A stretch of DNA of 21,563 nt from Candidatus Staskawiczbacteria bacterium RIFCSPLOWO2_01_FULL_38_12b (GTDB lineage Bacteria; Patescibacteriota; Minisyncoccia; Minisyncoccales; Staskawiczbacteraceae): NCBI GenBank assembly GCA_001820255.1, contig MHPA01000025.1, forward strand, positions 29,724-51,286, given 5' to 3'. The notes under the pieces were generated by a model. It ran no database searches and had not been told where the DNA came from. It saw only the letters and a list, made by a program, of their open reading frames with translations. Below, one piece after another: positions 1 to 6,387 of this stretch (its first letter is position 1; each line of letters opens with the position of its first letter). The position numbers were made by a program, and so were the translations under genes.

Positions 1-13
1 AAAGCCAAGGGGC

Positions 14-439
14 CTATTTTTTCTCCTTTTCTTTTCCATACCCGTTGCTTTCAATGGGAGTCATGGTTTTTTTCCTCAAACCGGGGATTCCCTTTTTTTC
101 AACCACAAATTCGGCGGGCGGTTCTTCTTTTGAGGAAAAAGATATTATCTTGCCGGTAGCCGAGTTTTTGATGATGGTCCCGTACCGTTCTTTTAAAGGA
201 ACTTTTACCAATACTCTCCAGTGGGTCTTAAGGGGCAGATTGTTGATTTCTATCAACTCGCCATTCCCTGATTTTTCCCTCAGGAAAAAAGCACAGGCAA
301 TGGCGATAATGCACCCCAGGGCACAAAATCCCGCCAACGTACCCTTTTCTTTCCTTTGGAAATACACTCCTGTTAAAAAGGAAAGAGCAACTGTTGTCCC
401 CAGTGCCACCAGAAAAAATGCATCTTGCGCACTCATCAT
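14..439 (-). CDS. Small membrane protein with two N-terminal TM helices
   Basis: This 141-residue protein has two hydrophobic segments, at about residues 7-24 and 34-52, separated by a short basic loop (FQRKEKG). They are followed by a soluble C-terminal domain of about 85 residues and a lysine-rich tail (KEKEKK). I do not recognise the family. The shape suggests a membrane-anchored accessory protein. The start is supported by a purine-rich ribosome binding site (AAGGGAG, at + positions 442-448) just upstream of two consecutive ATG codons, and by a promoter about 70 bp further upstream. The stop (TAG on the minus strand) is only 13 bp from the window edge, so anything downstream in the same operon is not visible. 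The plus-strand reading frame over the same bases is a shadow. Confidence 0.7.
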   Translation of the reverse strand: MMSAQDAFFLVALGTTVALSFLTGVYFQRKEKGTLAGFCALGCIIAIACAFFLREKSGNGELIEINNLPLKTHWRVLVKVPLKERYGTIIKNSATGKIISFSSKEEPPAEFVVEKKGIPGLRKKTMTPIESNGYGKEKEKK

Positions 440-509
440 CCACTCCCTTTTTTAAAGTCCAAACATGTGAATTTTGTTGCCGGCAAGAGGTGCTCAACTA
501 CATAATAAC

Positions 510-537
510 ATGATATACTTTATTGGTAAATTGTCAA
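510..537 (-). promoter_or_regulatory. Promoter for the 14-439 gene
   Basis: On the minus strand there is a perfect -35 TTGACA (532-537 complement) and a -10-like TATCAT (510-515 complement) with a 16-bp spacer. Transcription would begin near 503, giving a leader of about 64 nt before the ATG at 439. Confidence 0.55.
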
Positions 538-616
538 ATATTTGCAATTGCAAGAATCTTGATTTATATTTGTATTTGAAGTAAAGTAAGGTCAATTGAT
601 CATATATTGAAAGACA

Positions 617-916
617 ATGCCCCGTAGTAGAATTTCAAATTGGCATTATGTATACGTTCTACAAAGCTTGAAAGATAGGGCTTTTTACATAGGATATACC
701 ACTAATCTAGTTATCAGGTTAAAACAACATAATGCCAAAACGAATTTTTCAACAAAATCCAGAACACCATTTAAATATATTTACATAGAAGCCTGTATTA
801 ATGAGGATGATGCCAGAAGAAGAGAGGGTTATTTAAAAACAACTCAAGGAGGAAGATTTCTAAAATTAAGATTAAGGGAATTTATAAAGACGGATTTTGT
901 TGAAAAATTATTTTGA
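617..916 (+). CDS. Solo GIY-YIG nuclease-domain protein
   Basis: The 99-residue protein is essentially one GIY-YIG domain. The GIY-equivalent is the V-Y-V around Tyr13 and the YIG is Tyr24-Ile25-Gly26. The usual downstream Arg (Arg34) and His (His38) follow, and the metal-binding Glu is Glu70 in the RREGYLK segment. All key residues are present, so it may be active as a nuclease. Such single-domain UvrC-N-like proteins are very common in Patescibacteria, but their role is not established and a DNA-repair label would be a guess. The start has no clear ribosome binding site. The gene stands alone between fold-back sequences: GTAAGGTCAA at 586-595 recurs inverted at 947-956, and a strong hairpin begins at the stop codon. 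This hints at a small mobile cassette, or at a hairpin-prone neighbourhood the nuclease may act on. Stop is TGA. Confidence 0.85.
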   Translation: MPRSRISNWHYVYVLQSLKDRAFYIGYTTNLVIRLKQHNAKTNFSTKSRTPFKYIYIEACINEDDARRREGYLKTTQGGRFLKLRLREFIKTDFVEKLF

Positions 917-947
917 AATTCACTACAGGGCACCCTGTAGAGAATTT
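916..947. repeat. Strong hairpin at the end of the GIY-YIG gene
   Basis: The 15-base left arm AAATTCACTACAGGG (916-930) pairs with the right arm ending at 947 with one mismatch around a 2-base CA spacer. It lacks a long T-run, so it is not a textbook terminator. The right arm is also the left end of the 931-1076 inverted repeat, so the hairpin may be two element ends abutting head to head. Confidence 0.7.
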
Positions 948-1076
948 TGACCTTACGTCACGATTAAATATTGGGGCAATAGAGAATATGGTAATTTTTT
1001 AATAATATAAAACAATAATCGGAGAATTTACAAGATTAAAGCAATATTTAATCGTCAAAATTCTTCTACTAGGGTG
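931..1076. repeat. 146-bp imperfect inverted repeat upstream of and into the clpB start
   Basis: The left end (CACCCTGTAGAGAATTTTGA, 931-950) and the right end (complement of 1053-1076) match over about 35 bases with two single-base gaps. Both arms continue into GATTAAATATTG, but the left arm carries 10 extra bases (around 952-961). Inside the right half, GATTAAA (1034-1040) and TTTAATC (1047-1053) form a small perfect hairpin. The right terminus AGGGTG contains the GTG start codon of clpB. It could be a MITE-like insertion or a cis-regulatory structure of the clpB messenger. Confidence 0.65.
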
Positions 1077-3770
1077 AACGGAGGAGCAAGTTTTACCAAC
1101 AAAGCGCAAGACGCCATACTTTCGGCTCAGTCAATTGCGCAAGAACGGGGACAACAGCAGATAGATGCCCTGCATTTGTTGTACGCTTTATTGGGACAAG
1201 AAGGATCGCTGGTAATTACCATTTTACAAAAGTTAGGGGCAGATATTGATGCTTTGAAAAAGAAAACAGAAAGCCAAATTTTTAAAATTTCAACATTATT
1301 GACACCAACGGCATTCGGCCAATTTTACCTGACCCAAGACATGGCAAAGGTACTGGATAAGGCAAGGATCGAAGCCGCAAACATGCAAGATGAATTTATT
1401 TCGGTTGAGCATTTATTTTTAGCTTTGCTGGACCAAAAATCCATGGCCCGTGATGTCTTGGAAAAGGCAAATCTTTTTGGGATTGGAAATAGTGCACAAG
1501 CTTCAAAATTAAGTTATGACGAGGTTTTAAGAGTATTGTCACAAATTCGGGGAGGCCAGAGGATTACCGATCCGGAGCCCGAATCAAAATACCAGGTCAT
1601 TGAAAAATATACCCGCAATCTTACTGATTTGGCCGCCGCCGGAAAAATAGACCCCATCATCGGCCGTGACAATGAAATCCGCAGGTTAATGCAAATCATT
1701 TCCCGAAGGACCAAAAATAATCCGGTGCTGATAGGGGAAGCGGGGGTAGGAAAAACCGCTATCGTGGAGGGATTTGCCCAGCGGATTGCAAGAGGCAACG
1801 TGCCCGAATTTTTGAAAAATAAAGAAGTTATTTCTTTGGATTTAGGGGCCATTATCGCCGGCACCAAGTACCGCGGTGAATTTGAAACCAGAATAAAATC
1901 TTTGCTAAAAGAGATCAGTCGGGCCGACGGAAAATATATTTTATTTATTGATGAATTGCATACGCTGGTTGGCGCAGGAGCTGCAGAAGGCGCTATTGAT
2001 GCTTCTAATTTATTAAAGCCAGCCTTGGCCCGTGGAGAATTGAAAGCTGTCGGAGCCACCACCCTTAAAGAATATCAAAAATATATTGAAAAAGACCCTG
2101 CGCTGGAGCGAAGATTCCAGCCTATTTATGTCCAGGAACCTTCGGTAGACGATGCCATTGCCATATTGCGGGGCATTAAAGAAAAATATGAAGTGCATCA
2201 CGGAGTTCGCATAAAAGACCAGGCCATCAAAGCTGCGGTTGAGTTAAGTTCCCGTTACATCGCCGACCGATTTTTACCGGACAAAGCGGTGGACTTAATG
2301 GATGAAGCGGGTTCGGCTTTAAGGCTGGAAATTGAATCCGAGCCGCAAGAATTGGAAAAATTCCAGGAAGAAATCACTAAGCTGGAAATAGAAAAACAGG
2401 CATTGAAAAAAGAAAAAGATTCCGATAAAAGGTTGAAAGTCATAGCTCGCCAGCTGGCCGATATTAAAGAAAGCACCAAAGGATTGAGGGCAAAATGGGA
2501 CGCCGAAAAAGAATTAATCAATAAGATAAAAGACATCCGCAAAAAAATTGACGACTTGTCGTATCAGACCGATATGGCCCAGCGCGAAGCCAATTTGGAA
2601 AAAGTGGCCGAAATAAAATACGGTAAAATTCCAATGCTTTTAAAAGAGCAAAAACAAATTGAGCAAAAATTGGTCAAGCTGCAAAAAACACACCACTTTT
2701 TAAAAGAAGAGGTGACCGAAGAAGATGTGGCCCGGGTGGTTTCGCGCTGGACCGGCATTCCGGTGATGCGCTTAATTACCGAAGAAGCTAAAAAACTGGA
2801 AGCCATGGAAGATACCTTAAATAAAAGGGTGGTGGGACAGCAAGAAGCCATTTCGGCCATTTCACGAGCCATTCGCCGCGCCCGTGCCGGCATTTCAGAA
2901 GAAGACAAGCCCTTAGGGTCGTTTTTATTTTTAGGACCCACGGGAGTTGGAAAAACCGAAACCGCAAGGGCTCTGGGTGAGTTTTTATTTAATGATGAAA
3001 AGGCTTTGGTAAGACTGGATATGTCAGAATACATGGAGCGCCATACCGTTTCTAAAATTATCGGCAGTCCTCCGGGGTATGTGGGATATGAAGAAGCGGG
3101 TCAATTGACAGAAAAAGTGCGAAGAAGGCCGTATGCGATAATATTACTTGATGAAATAGAAAAGGCCCATCCGGAAGTGTTTAACATTTTACTGCAAATT
3201 TTTGAAGACGGCCGATTGACCGATTCCAAGGGCAGAATGGTATCTTTTAAAAATACCATTATCATTATGACTTCTAATGTCGGTTCAGACTATATTAACA
3301 AAATGTCGGCCATCGGATTTTCCAGCGAGCAAGATTTGGCCGAGCGCGAATCAATGAAAGACAAGGTGATGAATTCTCTGCGCGACCAATTCCGGCCGGA
3401 ATTTTTAAACAGGATTGATGAAATTGTTATCTTTAATTATTTGAAAGAAACAGAGATTAAAACGATTGTTGATTTGGAATTGGCTAAAGTTGAAAAAAGG
3501 TTAAAGGCTAAAGAAATTAGCATCCAAATTTCACAAAAAGCCAAAGAATTTTTGGTGCGCGAAGGATTTGACGCAAACCTGGGAGCCAGGCCTTTAAAGC
3601 GGGTTATTCAGCGATTAATTTTGGATCCGTTATCAGTTAAAATTGTTATCAATGAAATTATCCAGGGAAGCCGGGTGTTAATTGACGAAAAAAACGGCCA
3701 GATTGTGTTTGATTTGCCAAGGTTGTTGGCAAGGATGAATATGCCAGAGAAAGTGTCCGCAAAAAAATAA
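1074..3770 (+). CDS. clpB: ATP-dependent disaggregase ClpB
   Basis: This 898-residue Hsp100 chaperone threads aggregated proteins through a hexameric ring, normally together with DnaK. The N-terminal Clp double repeat spans about 1-150. The first AAA+ domain has Walker A GEAGVGKT at about 221-228, followed by IDELHTLVGAG and an arginine-finger region (ALERRFQP). A long coiled-coil middle domain at about 420-545 distinguishes ClpB from ClpA or ClpX and is longer than ClpC's. The second AAA+ domain has Walker A GPTGVGKT at about 621-628, and the sensor-2 motif GARPLKR follows near 845. It is slightly longer than E. coli ClpB (857). I see no ClpP-binding IGF/IGL loop after the second Walker A, though this was not tested by alignment. 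The start is a GTG with only a weak ribosome binding site. It keeps the expected six or so residues before the conserved FTxKAQ, so the N-terminus looks complete. The codon lies in the right arm of an inverted repeat. Confidence 0.95.
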   Translation: MNGGASFTNKAQDAILSAQSIAQERGQQQIDALHLLYALLGQEGSLVITILQKLGADIDALKKKTESQIFKISTLLTPTAFGQFYLTQDMAKVLDKARIEAANMQDEFISVEHLFLALLDQKSMARDVLEKANLFGIGNSAQASKLSYDEVLRVLSQIRGGQRITDPEPESKYQVIEKYTRNLTDLAAAGKIDPIIGRDNEIRRLMQIISRRTKNNPVLIGEAGVGKTAIVEGFAQRIARGNVPEFLKNKEVISLDLGAIIAGTKYRGEFETRIKSLLKEISRADGKYILFIDELHTLVGAGAAEGAIDASNLLKPALARGELKAVGATTLKEYQKYIEKDPALERRFQPIYVQEPSVDDAIAILRGIKEKYEVHHGVRIKDQAIKAAVELSSRYIADRFLPDKAVDLMDEAGSALRLEIESEPQELEKFQEEITKLEIEKQALKKEKDSDKRLKVIARQLADIKESTKGLRAKWDAEKELINKIKDIRKKIDDLSYQTDMAQREANLEKVAEIKYGKIPMLLKEQKQIEQKLVKLQKTHHFLKEEVTEEDVARVVSRWTGIPVMRLITEEAKKLEAMEDTLNKRVVGQQEAISAISRAIRRARAGISEEDKPLGSFLFLGPTGVGKTETARALGEFLFNDEKALVRLDMSEYMERHTVSKIIGSPPGYVGYEEAGQLTEKVRRRPYAIILLDEIEKAHPEVFNILLQIFEDGRLTDSKGRMVSFKNTIIIMTSNVGSDYINKMSAIGFSSEQDLAERESMKDKVMNSLRDQFRPEFLNRIDEIVIFNYLKETEIKTIVDLELAKVEKRLKAKEISIQISQKAKEFLVREGFDANLGARPLKRVIQRLILDPLSVKIVINEIIQGSRVLIDEKNGQIVFDLPRLLARMNMPEKVSAKK

Positions 3771-3802
3771 TCCCCATCGCCAATGTTGGCGTGGGGATTT
3801 TT
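3769..3802 (+). terminator. Rho-independent terminator of clpB
   Basis: The clpB stop codon runs straight into a stem ATCCCC..CGCCAA / TTGGCG..GGGGAT with one bulged base and a TTTTT tail. The next gene is on the opposite strand and converges on this site. Confidence 0.85.
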
Positions 3803-3820
3803 GAGGACGTTGAATTTAGA

Positions 3821-4126
3821 TTATAATTGACCATCGGCAAGCAGGGTTTCAAGGGACTCGCAATTAACTTCTTTTTTTTCAAAAATGGCGAGAAATTCTT
3901 TTATATGTACGACAATTCTTTCTACTTCGTCCCATGATCCGCTACCAAAGCTTATTTGGTCATCAAGGCTATTAATAACTGACTTTGCAATCGGAGTTAA
4001 TGATCCGTATTCGTCTAACGCCCTGCGTTCTTCCATGAGCATTTCAAGTTTTTCCAGAAGTGCTTTGCAAAAAGCATAGCAAAAGCCATTCATAACCTGT
4101 TGCTCTTGGATTAAAAGCATTTTCAT
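3821..4126 (-). CDS. Small soluble protein of unknown function
   Basis: The 101-residue protein has no signal peptide or TM segment and is predicted mostly helical, with an acidic C-terminal half. The N-terminal half contains two cysteines (CYAFC). I do not recognise it. It is supported as real by a good ribosome binding site (CAAGGGA on the minus strand, + 4133-4139) about 7 bases before the ATG, and by its convergent placement against the clpB terminator. A second start candidate is Met12. The complementary-strand frame over 3885-4079 is a shadow. Confidence 0.6.
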   Translation of the reverse strand: MKMLLIQEQQVMNGFCYAFCKALLEKLEMLMEERRALDEYGSLTPIAKSVINSLDDQISFGSGSWDEVERIVVHIKEFLAIFEKKEVNCESLETLLADGQL

Positions 4127-4157
4127 TGCATGGTCCCTTGTAAAATTGGAAAGGTTC

Positions 4158-4321
4158 TTAGGGCTCGTCCATTAATAACTTGCGCATTTTCATCCAATCT
4201 GCGCACCATCTGCGTCCCAAAAAATAGTATGCGTAGCTTTACTACGCCTCCTATTTTTTTGAACGCATCTGGTACACATCTTGGCGAAACTGCATCAAGT
4301 TATTAACGAACGAGCCCTTAA
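4158..4321. repeat. 164-bp long imperfect hairpin element (type 1)
   Basis: Nearly the whole 164 bp folds back on itself. The left end TTAGGGCTCGT (4158-4168) matches the complement of ACGAGCCCTTAA (4310-4321), followed by ATTAATAACTTG on the left against CAAGTTATTAA on the right. The pairing continues with small mismatches to an apex where AAAAAATAG and GCGTAG pair with CTACGC and CTATTTTTT. It fills the space between two divergent genes. The apex sequence resembles that of the element at 5621-5795. I see no open reading frame in it. It is likely a MITE-like or REP-like fold-back repeat. Confidence 0.8.
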
Positions 4322-4351
4322 CACTGATTATCCTACTTGAAAATATATTAT

Positions 4352-5074
4352 ATGTCAATTAACTATACAGCTATTTTAAAAATCATTGGAATATTATTTT
4401 TAGGCGCGCTGGGCGCCTTGATTTTTAATGTTTTTTTGTTGCCATATTTGTTAACGAATCCCTCTTTTGAAAATTATCAGTTTGTAAAGGATTTTAAGCA
4501 GGGTAAAATTTTTGTAAATAAAACAGAGCAAGTATATATACAAGAAAGCACATCAGTAGAAAACGCCATTAAAAGAGTAAAAGATTCCGTGGTTACCATT
4601 TTAAGCCCAAATTTAGTCTTATCATCGGGGCTCATTGCAACATCGGATGGAAGCATAGTAACATTAGCCAGCGTCATTGGTACTAGTGGCAATGTTAAGG
4701 TTTTTTTCCAGGGCGAGGCGGTAAGCTTTAAAGTGGTAACGGTAGATTATAAAAATAATTTGGCGTTAATAAAAATTGATAAAAATAATTTGCAGACCGT
4801 GGGATTTGCAAGTGCCGGCAATCCGCAGTTGGGGCAAAAAGTATTTTTGGTGGCGCCAACTTCTGCAAAACAGGATAATTGGTTTGCCAATGAGGGGATA
4901 GTAAGGCAGATTAATCCAGAAGCAATCAAAACAACTATGGTAGAAAAGTCTGTGGCAGGAGGCGCCCCATTGTTTAATTCTGCCGGCGAACTGGTGGGGT
5001 TGGGCTTTATTGACAAGGAAGGCAACATTTCTACGATTCCAATTGATAAAATAAAAAATTTATTAGGATTGTAA
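4352..5074 (+). CDS. Membrane-anchored HtrA-like pseudoprotease
   Basis: The 240-residue protein has one N-terminal TM helix (about residues 8-32) and an extracytoplasmic domain with the chymotrypsin fold of HtrA/DegS proteins. The family landmarks are present, but every catalytic residue is replaced. In the block equal to ILTNxHV the histidine is Ser107 (IVTLASVI). In the DLAxLKI block the aspartate is Asn136 (NNLALIKI). In the GNSGGxL block the serine is Ala202 (VAGGAPLFNS). No PDZ domain follows. It should therefore be inactive as a protease and may act as a binding or scaffold protein at the membrane. I chose the ATG at 4352; a TTG 15 bases upstream is possible but less likely. The pilin-like gene follows closely on the same strand, so the two are probably co-transcribed. 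Confidence 0.8.
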   Translation: MSINYTAILKIIGILFLGALGALIFNVFLLPYLLTNPSFENYQFVKDFKQGKIFVNKTEQVYIQESTSVENAIKRVKDSVVTILSPNLVLSSGLIATSDGSIVTLASVIGTSGNVKVFFQGEAVSFKVVTVDYKNNLALIKIDKNNLQTVGFASAGNPQLGQKVFLVAPTSAKQDNWFANEGIVRQINPEAIKTTMVEKSVAGGAPLFNSAGELVGLGFIDKEGNISTIPIDKIKNLLGL

Positions 5075-5148
5075 TTAGTCTCATTTTTTTGAAACAATAT
5101 CGTCATAAAATAAGAGGTATTAAACTTTACAAAAAAGCTGAGTGCGGG

Positions 5149-5619
5149 ATGGTAACCCCCAAAGCCTTGGATTTTACTACATCATCCTTGGTAGTAAAAA
5201 ATGGATTTACTATGATTGAACTATTAGTGATTACAACCATTATTACTATTTTAACCGGCATTGTATTAGCTAGTTTTATTTCTTATAAAATTAAAAGCAA
5301 GGATTCTGCGATAAAAGGCAATCTTTCAAATGCTTTAATCGGCGGTTCGGTTTATTTTGATATCCACGGAAATTACGCTAATTTTTGCAGTACGTATTTT
5401 ATTGAAGGTAAGATTTTTTACGATGCCATTATTAAAATTGGCGTAACGCCAATTTGCAATACCAATAATTCTAATACGGCGTGGTGTGTTTGCGCACCAT
5501 TAATACATGATGCCACCAAGAATTTTTGCGTTGATTCTACGGGTATAAAAAAAATAGTATCTACCGGATGCAATGGAGAATGCAGGTCAAATGGCAACTC
5601 GCCGGGTGCTTGTAAGTAA
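5149..5619 (+). CDS. Type IV pilin-like protein
   Basis: It has the class III prepilin signature KNG|FTMIELLV. Prepilin peptidase would cut after Gly19 (from this start), leaving Phe+1 and Glu+5, followed by a hydrophobic helix of about 20 residues (LLVITTIITILTGIVLASF). The C-terminal domain carries eight cysteines (FCS, ICN, WCVC, FCV, GCNGEC, ACK), suggesting disulfides outside the cell. The start is uncertain. An in-frame TTG at 5089 would give a 39-residue leader, this ATG gives 19, and a TTG at 5188 would give a classical 6-residue leader (LVVKNG). None has a good ribosome binding site. It could be a pseudopilin rather than a major pilin. No assembly ATPase or peptidase gene is in the window. 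Confidence 0.8.
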   Translation: MVTPKALDFTTSSLVVKNGFTMIELLVITTIITILTGIVLASFISYKIKSKDSAIKGNLSNALIGGSVYFDIHGNYANFCSTYFIEGKIFYDAIIKIGVTPICNTNNSNTAWCVCAPLIHDATKNFCVDSTGIKKIVSTGCNGECRSNGNSPGACK

Positions 5620-5620
5620 A

Positions 5621-5795
5621 TACTTTGAATTACGAAACTCCCGTTTTAGAAGACTTTTCGCGTCTTTTTCCTCAATTTTTGCCACAAATTCGCTATAATG
5701 TTGATGCGTATGCATAGCTACGCCTCAACATTCTATCATATTTCTGGCTAAAAATTGAGAAAAAATACTGCGAAAGAGTTTCGTAATTCAAAGTA
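5621..5795. repeat. 175-bp long imperfect hairpin element (type 1 apex, TACTTTGAATTAC ends)
   Basis: The ends are perfect 20-bp inverted repeats: TACTTTGAATTACGAAACTC at 5621-5640 and its complement at 5776-5795. Pairing continues imperfectly inward (CTCAATTTTTGCC against GGCTAAAAATTGAG, then AATGTTGA against TCAACATT) to an apex GCGTA..TACGC. The element begins two bases after the pilin stop codon. The apex (ATGCGTA, 8-9 bases, TACGCCTC) resembles that of the 4158-4321 element. Together with 5810-5908 it accounts for the roughly 300-bp gap between the pilin and the tRNA-binding protein. Confidence 0.8.
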
Positions 5796-5809
5796 AATAA
5801 TATTAGCTT

Positions 5810-5860
5810 ATGATTACATTTGAAGATTTTAAAAAGTTAGAAATTCACCCTGTTAAATAA
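5810..5860 (+). pseudogene. Truncated start of a tRNA-binding-domain gene
   Basis: An ATG at 5810 opens a 16-codon frame beginning MITFEDFKKLEI, which is how stand-alone tRNA-binding (Trbp111/MetRS-C-like) proteins often begin. It stops at 5858-5860 inside the fold-back element at 5847. The intact gene begins 115 bp later with a paralogous start (MISLDKFKESDI). It may be the remnant of a disrupted tandem copy or of an older start, or a short leader peptide. Confidence 0.45.
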
Positions 5861-5908
5861 AATCCATTCGGATTTTAATTCCACTAAAGTGGAATTATTT
5901 AACAGGGT
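5847..5908. repeat. 62-bp perfectly tiled three-way-junction fold-back element
   Basis: ACCCTGTTAAAT (5847-5858) pairs perfectly with ATTTAACAGGGT (5897-5908). The 38 bases between are entirely taken up by two further hairpins: AAAATCC/GGATTTT with an ATTC loop (5859-5876) and AATTCCACT/AGTGGAATT with an AA loop (5877-5896). No base is left unpaired at the junction. It interrupts the truncated frame at 5810 and could be a tiny mobile element or a structured RNA leader. Confidence 0.75.
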
Positions 5909-5924
5909 AAAAATTGGTAAATCT

Positions 5925-6248
5925 ATGATTTCACTTGATAAATTTAAGGAATCAGATATAAGGCTTGGCACTATTGTTTCTGCTGAAAAAGTGGAAGGTG
6001 CTGATAAGCTGTTAAAATTAATGTTTGATTTTGGCGGCCCGGAACCAGTACAAATTTTATCGGGCATTGCCGAATTTTACGATCCAGCAGTTTTAGTGGG
6101 CAAGCAAGTGCCAGTTATAGTAAACCTTGAACCACGCACCTTAAAGGGCCAAGCAAGCAACGGCATGATGCTGGCGGTGGTGGTTGATGGAAAGCCGGTA
6201 TTGTTGCATCCAGAAAAAGAAGTTTCGCCAGGAAGTATCGTAAGATAA
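5925..6248 (+). CDS. Stand-alone tRNA-binding OB-fold protein (MetRS C-terminal/Trbp111-like)
   Basis: This 107-residue protein is a single EMAP-II/Arc1p-type tRNA-binding domain. The conserved core is visible: IRLGTIVSAEK, then ADKLLKL, QILSGIA, LVGKQVPVIVNLEPR and SNGMMLA. The domain occurs fused to the C-terminus of some methionyl-tRNA synthetases, where it dimerises the enzyme and grips tRNA, and as free proteins (Trbp111, CsaA). No synthetase gene adjoins it here, so it is either a trans-acting tRNA-binding protein or a detached MetRS domain. The frame remains open upstream through a GTG at 5889 inside the fold-back element. The ATG at 5925 is preferred because the domain begins there. 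Confidence 0.85.
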   Translation: MISLDKFKESDIRLGTIVSAEKVEGADKLLKLMFDFGGPEPVQILSGIAEFYDPAVLVGKQVPVIVNLEPRTLKGQASNGMMLAVVVDGKPVLLHPEKEVSPGSIVR

Positions 6249-6256
6249 AATAAATA

Positions 6257-6286
6257 AAGCCGCCGCGCAAAAAGCGCAGCGGCTTT
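6257..6286 (+). terminator. Terminator after the tRNA-binding protein gene
   Basis: AAGCCGC..GCGC pairs with GCGC.GCGGCTT around an AAAAA loop, with a single bulged C/A and a TTTT tail. It lies 8 bp after the stop codon. Confidence 0.8.
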
Positions 6287-6301
6287 TCGCTTGCACAAAA
6301 G

Positions 6302-6310
6302 TTATCCACA
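6302..6310 (+). promoter_or_regulatory. Perfect DnaA-box match (TTATCCACA)
   Basis: It matches the bacterial DnaA-box consensus exactly. A second exact copy is at 8219-8227 and a one-mismatch copy at 8444-8452. There is no clustering, AT-rich unwinding region or dnaA/dnaN gene, so this is not evidence for an origin. Confidence 0.35.
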
Positions 6311-6387
6311 CATAAGTTTGCAAGAAGCCAACGGGGAGGGGTATTATGAAAGAATAATATTAAAAAATCTAAAAAGTTTATATTTTT

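Noticed and set aside
45..455. Plus-strand 136-codon frame
   Set aside because: It is antisense to the 14-439 gene, which has a promoter, ribosome binding site and plausible membrane topology.
4158..4321. Integron attC site
   Set aside because: The size and fold-back shape fit, but the conserved RYYYAAC/GTTRRRY ends are not present and there is no integrase gene.
6333..6357. Purine-rich SD-like block before a three-codon frame (ATG AAA GAA TAA)
   Set aside because: Too short to call a leader peptide. It may be a degraded start or chance; noted only because the real gene start at 6388 has no such site.
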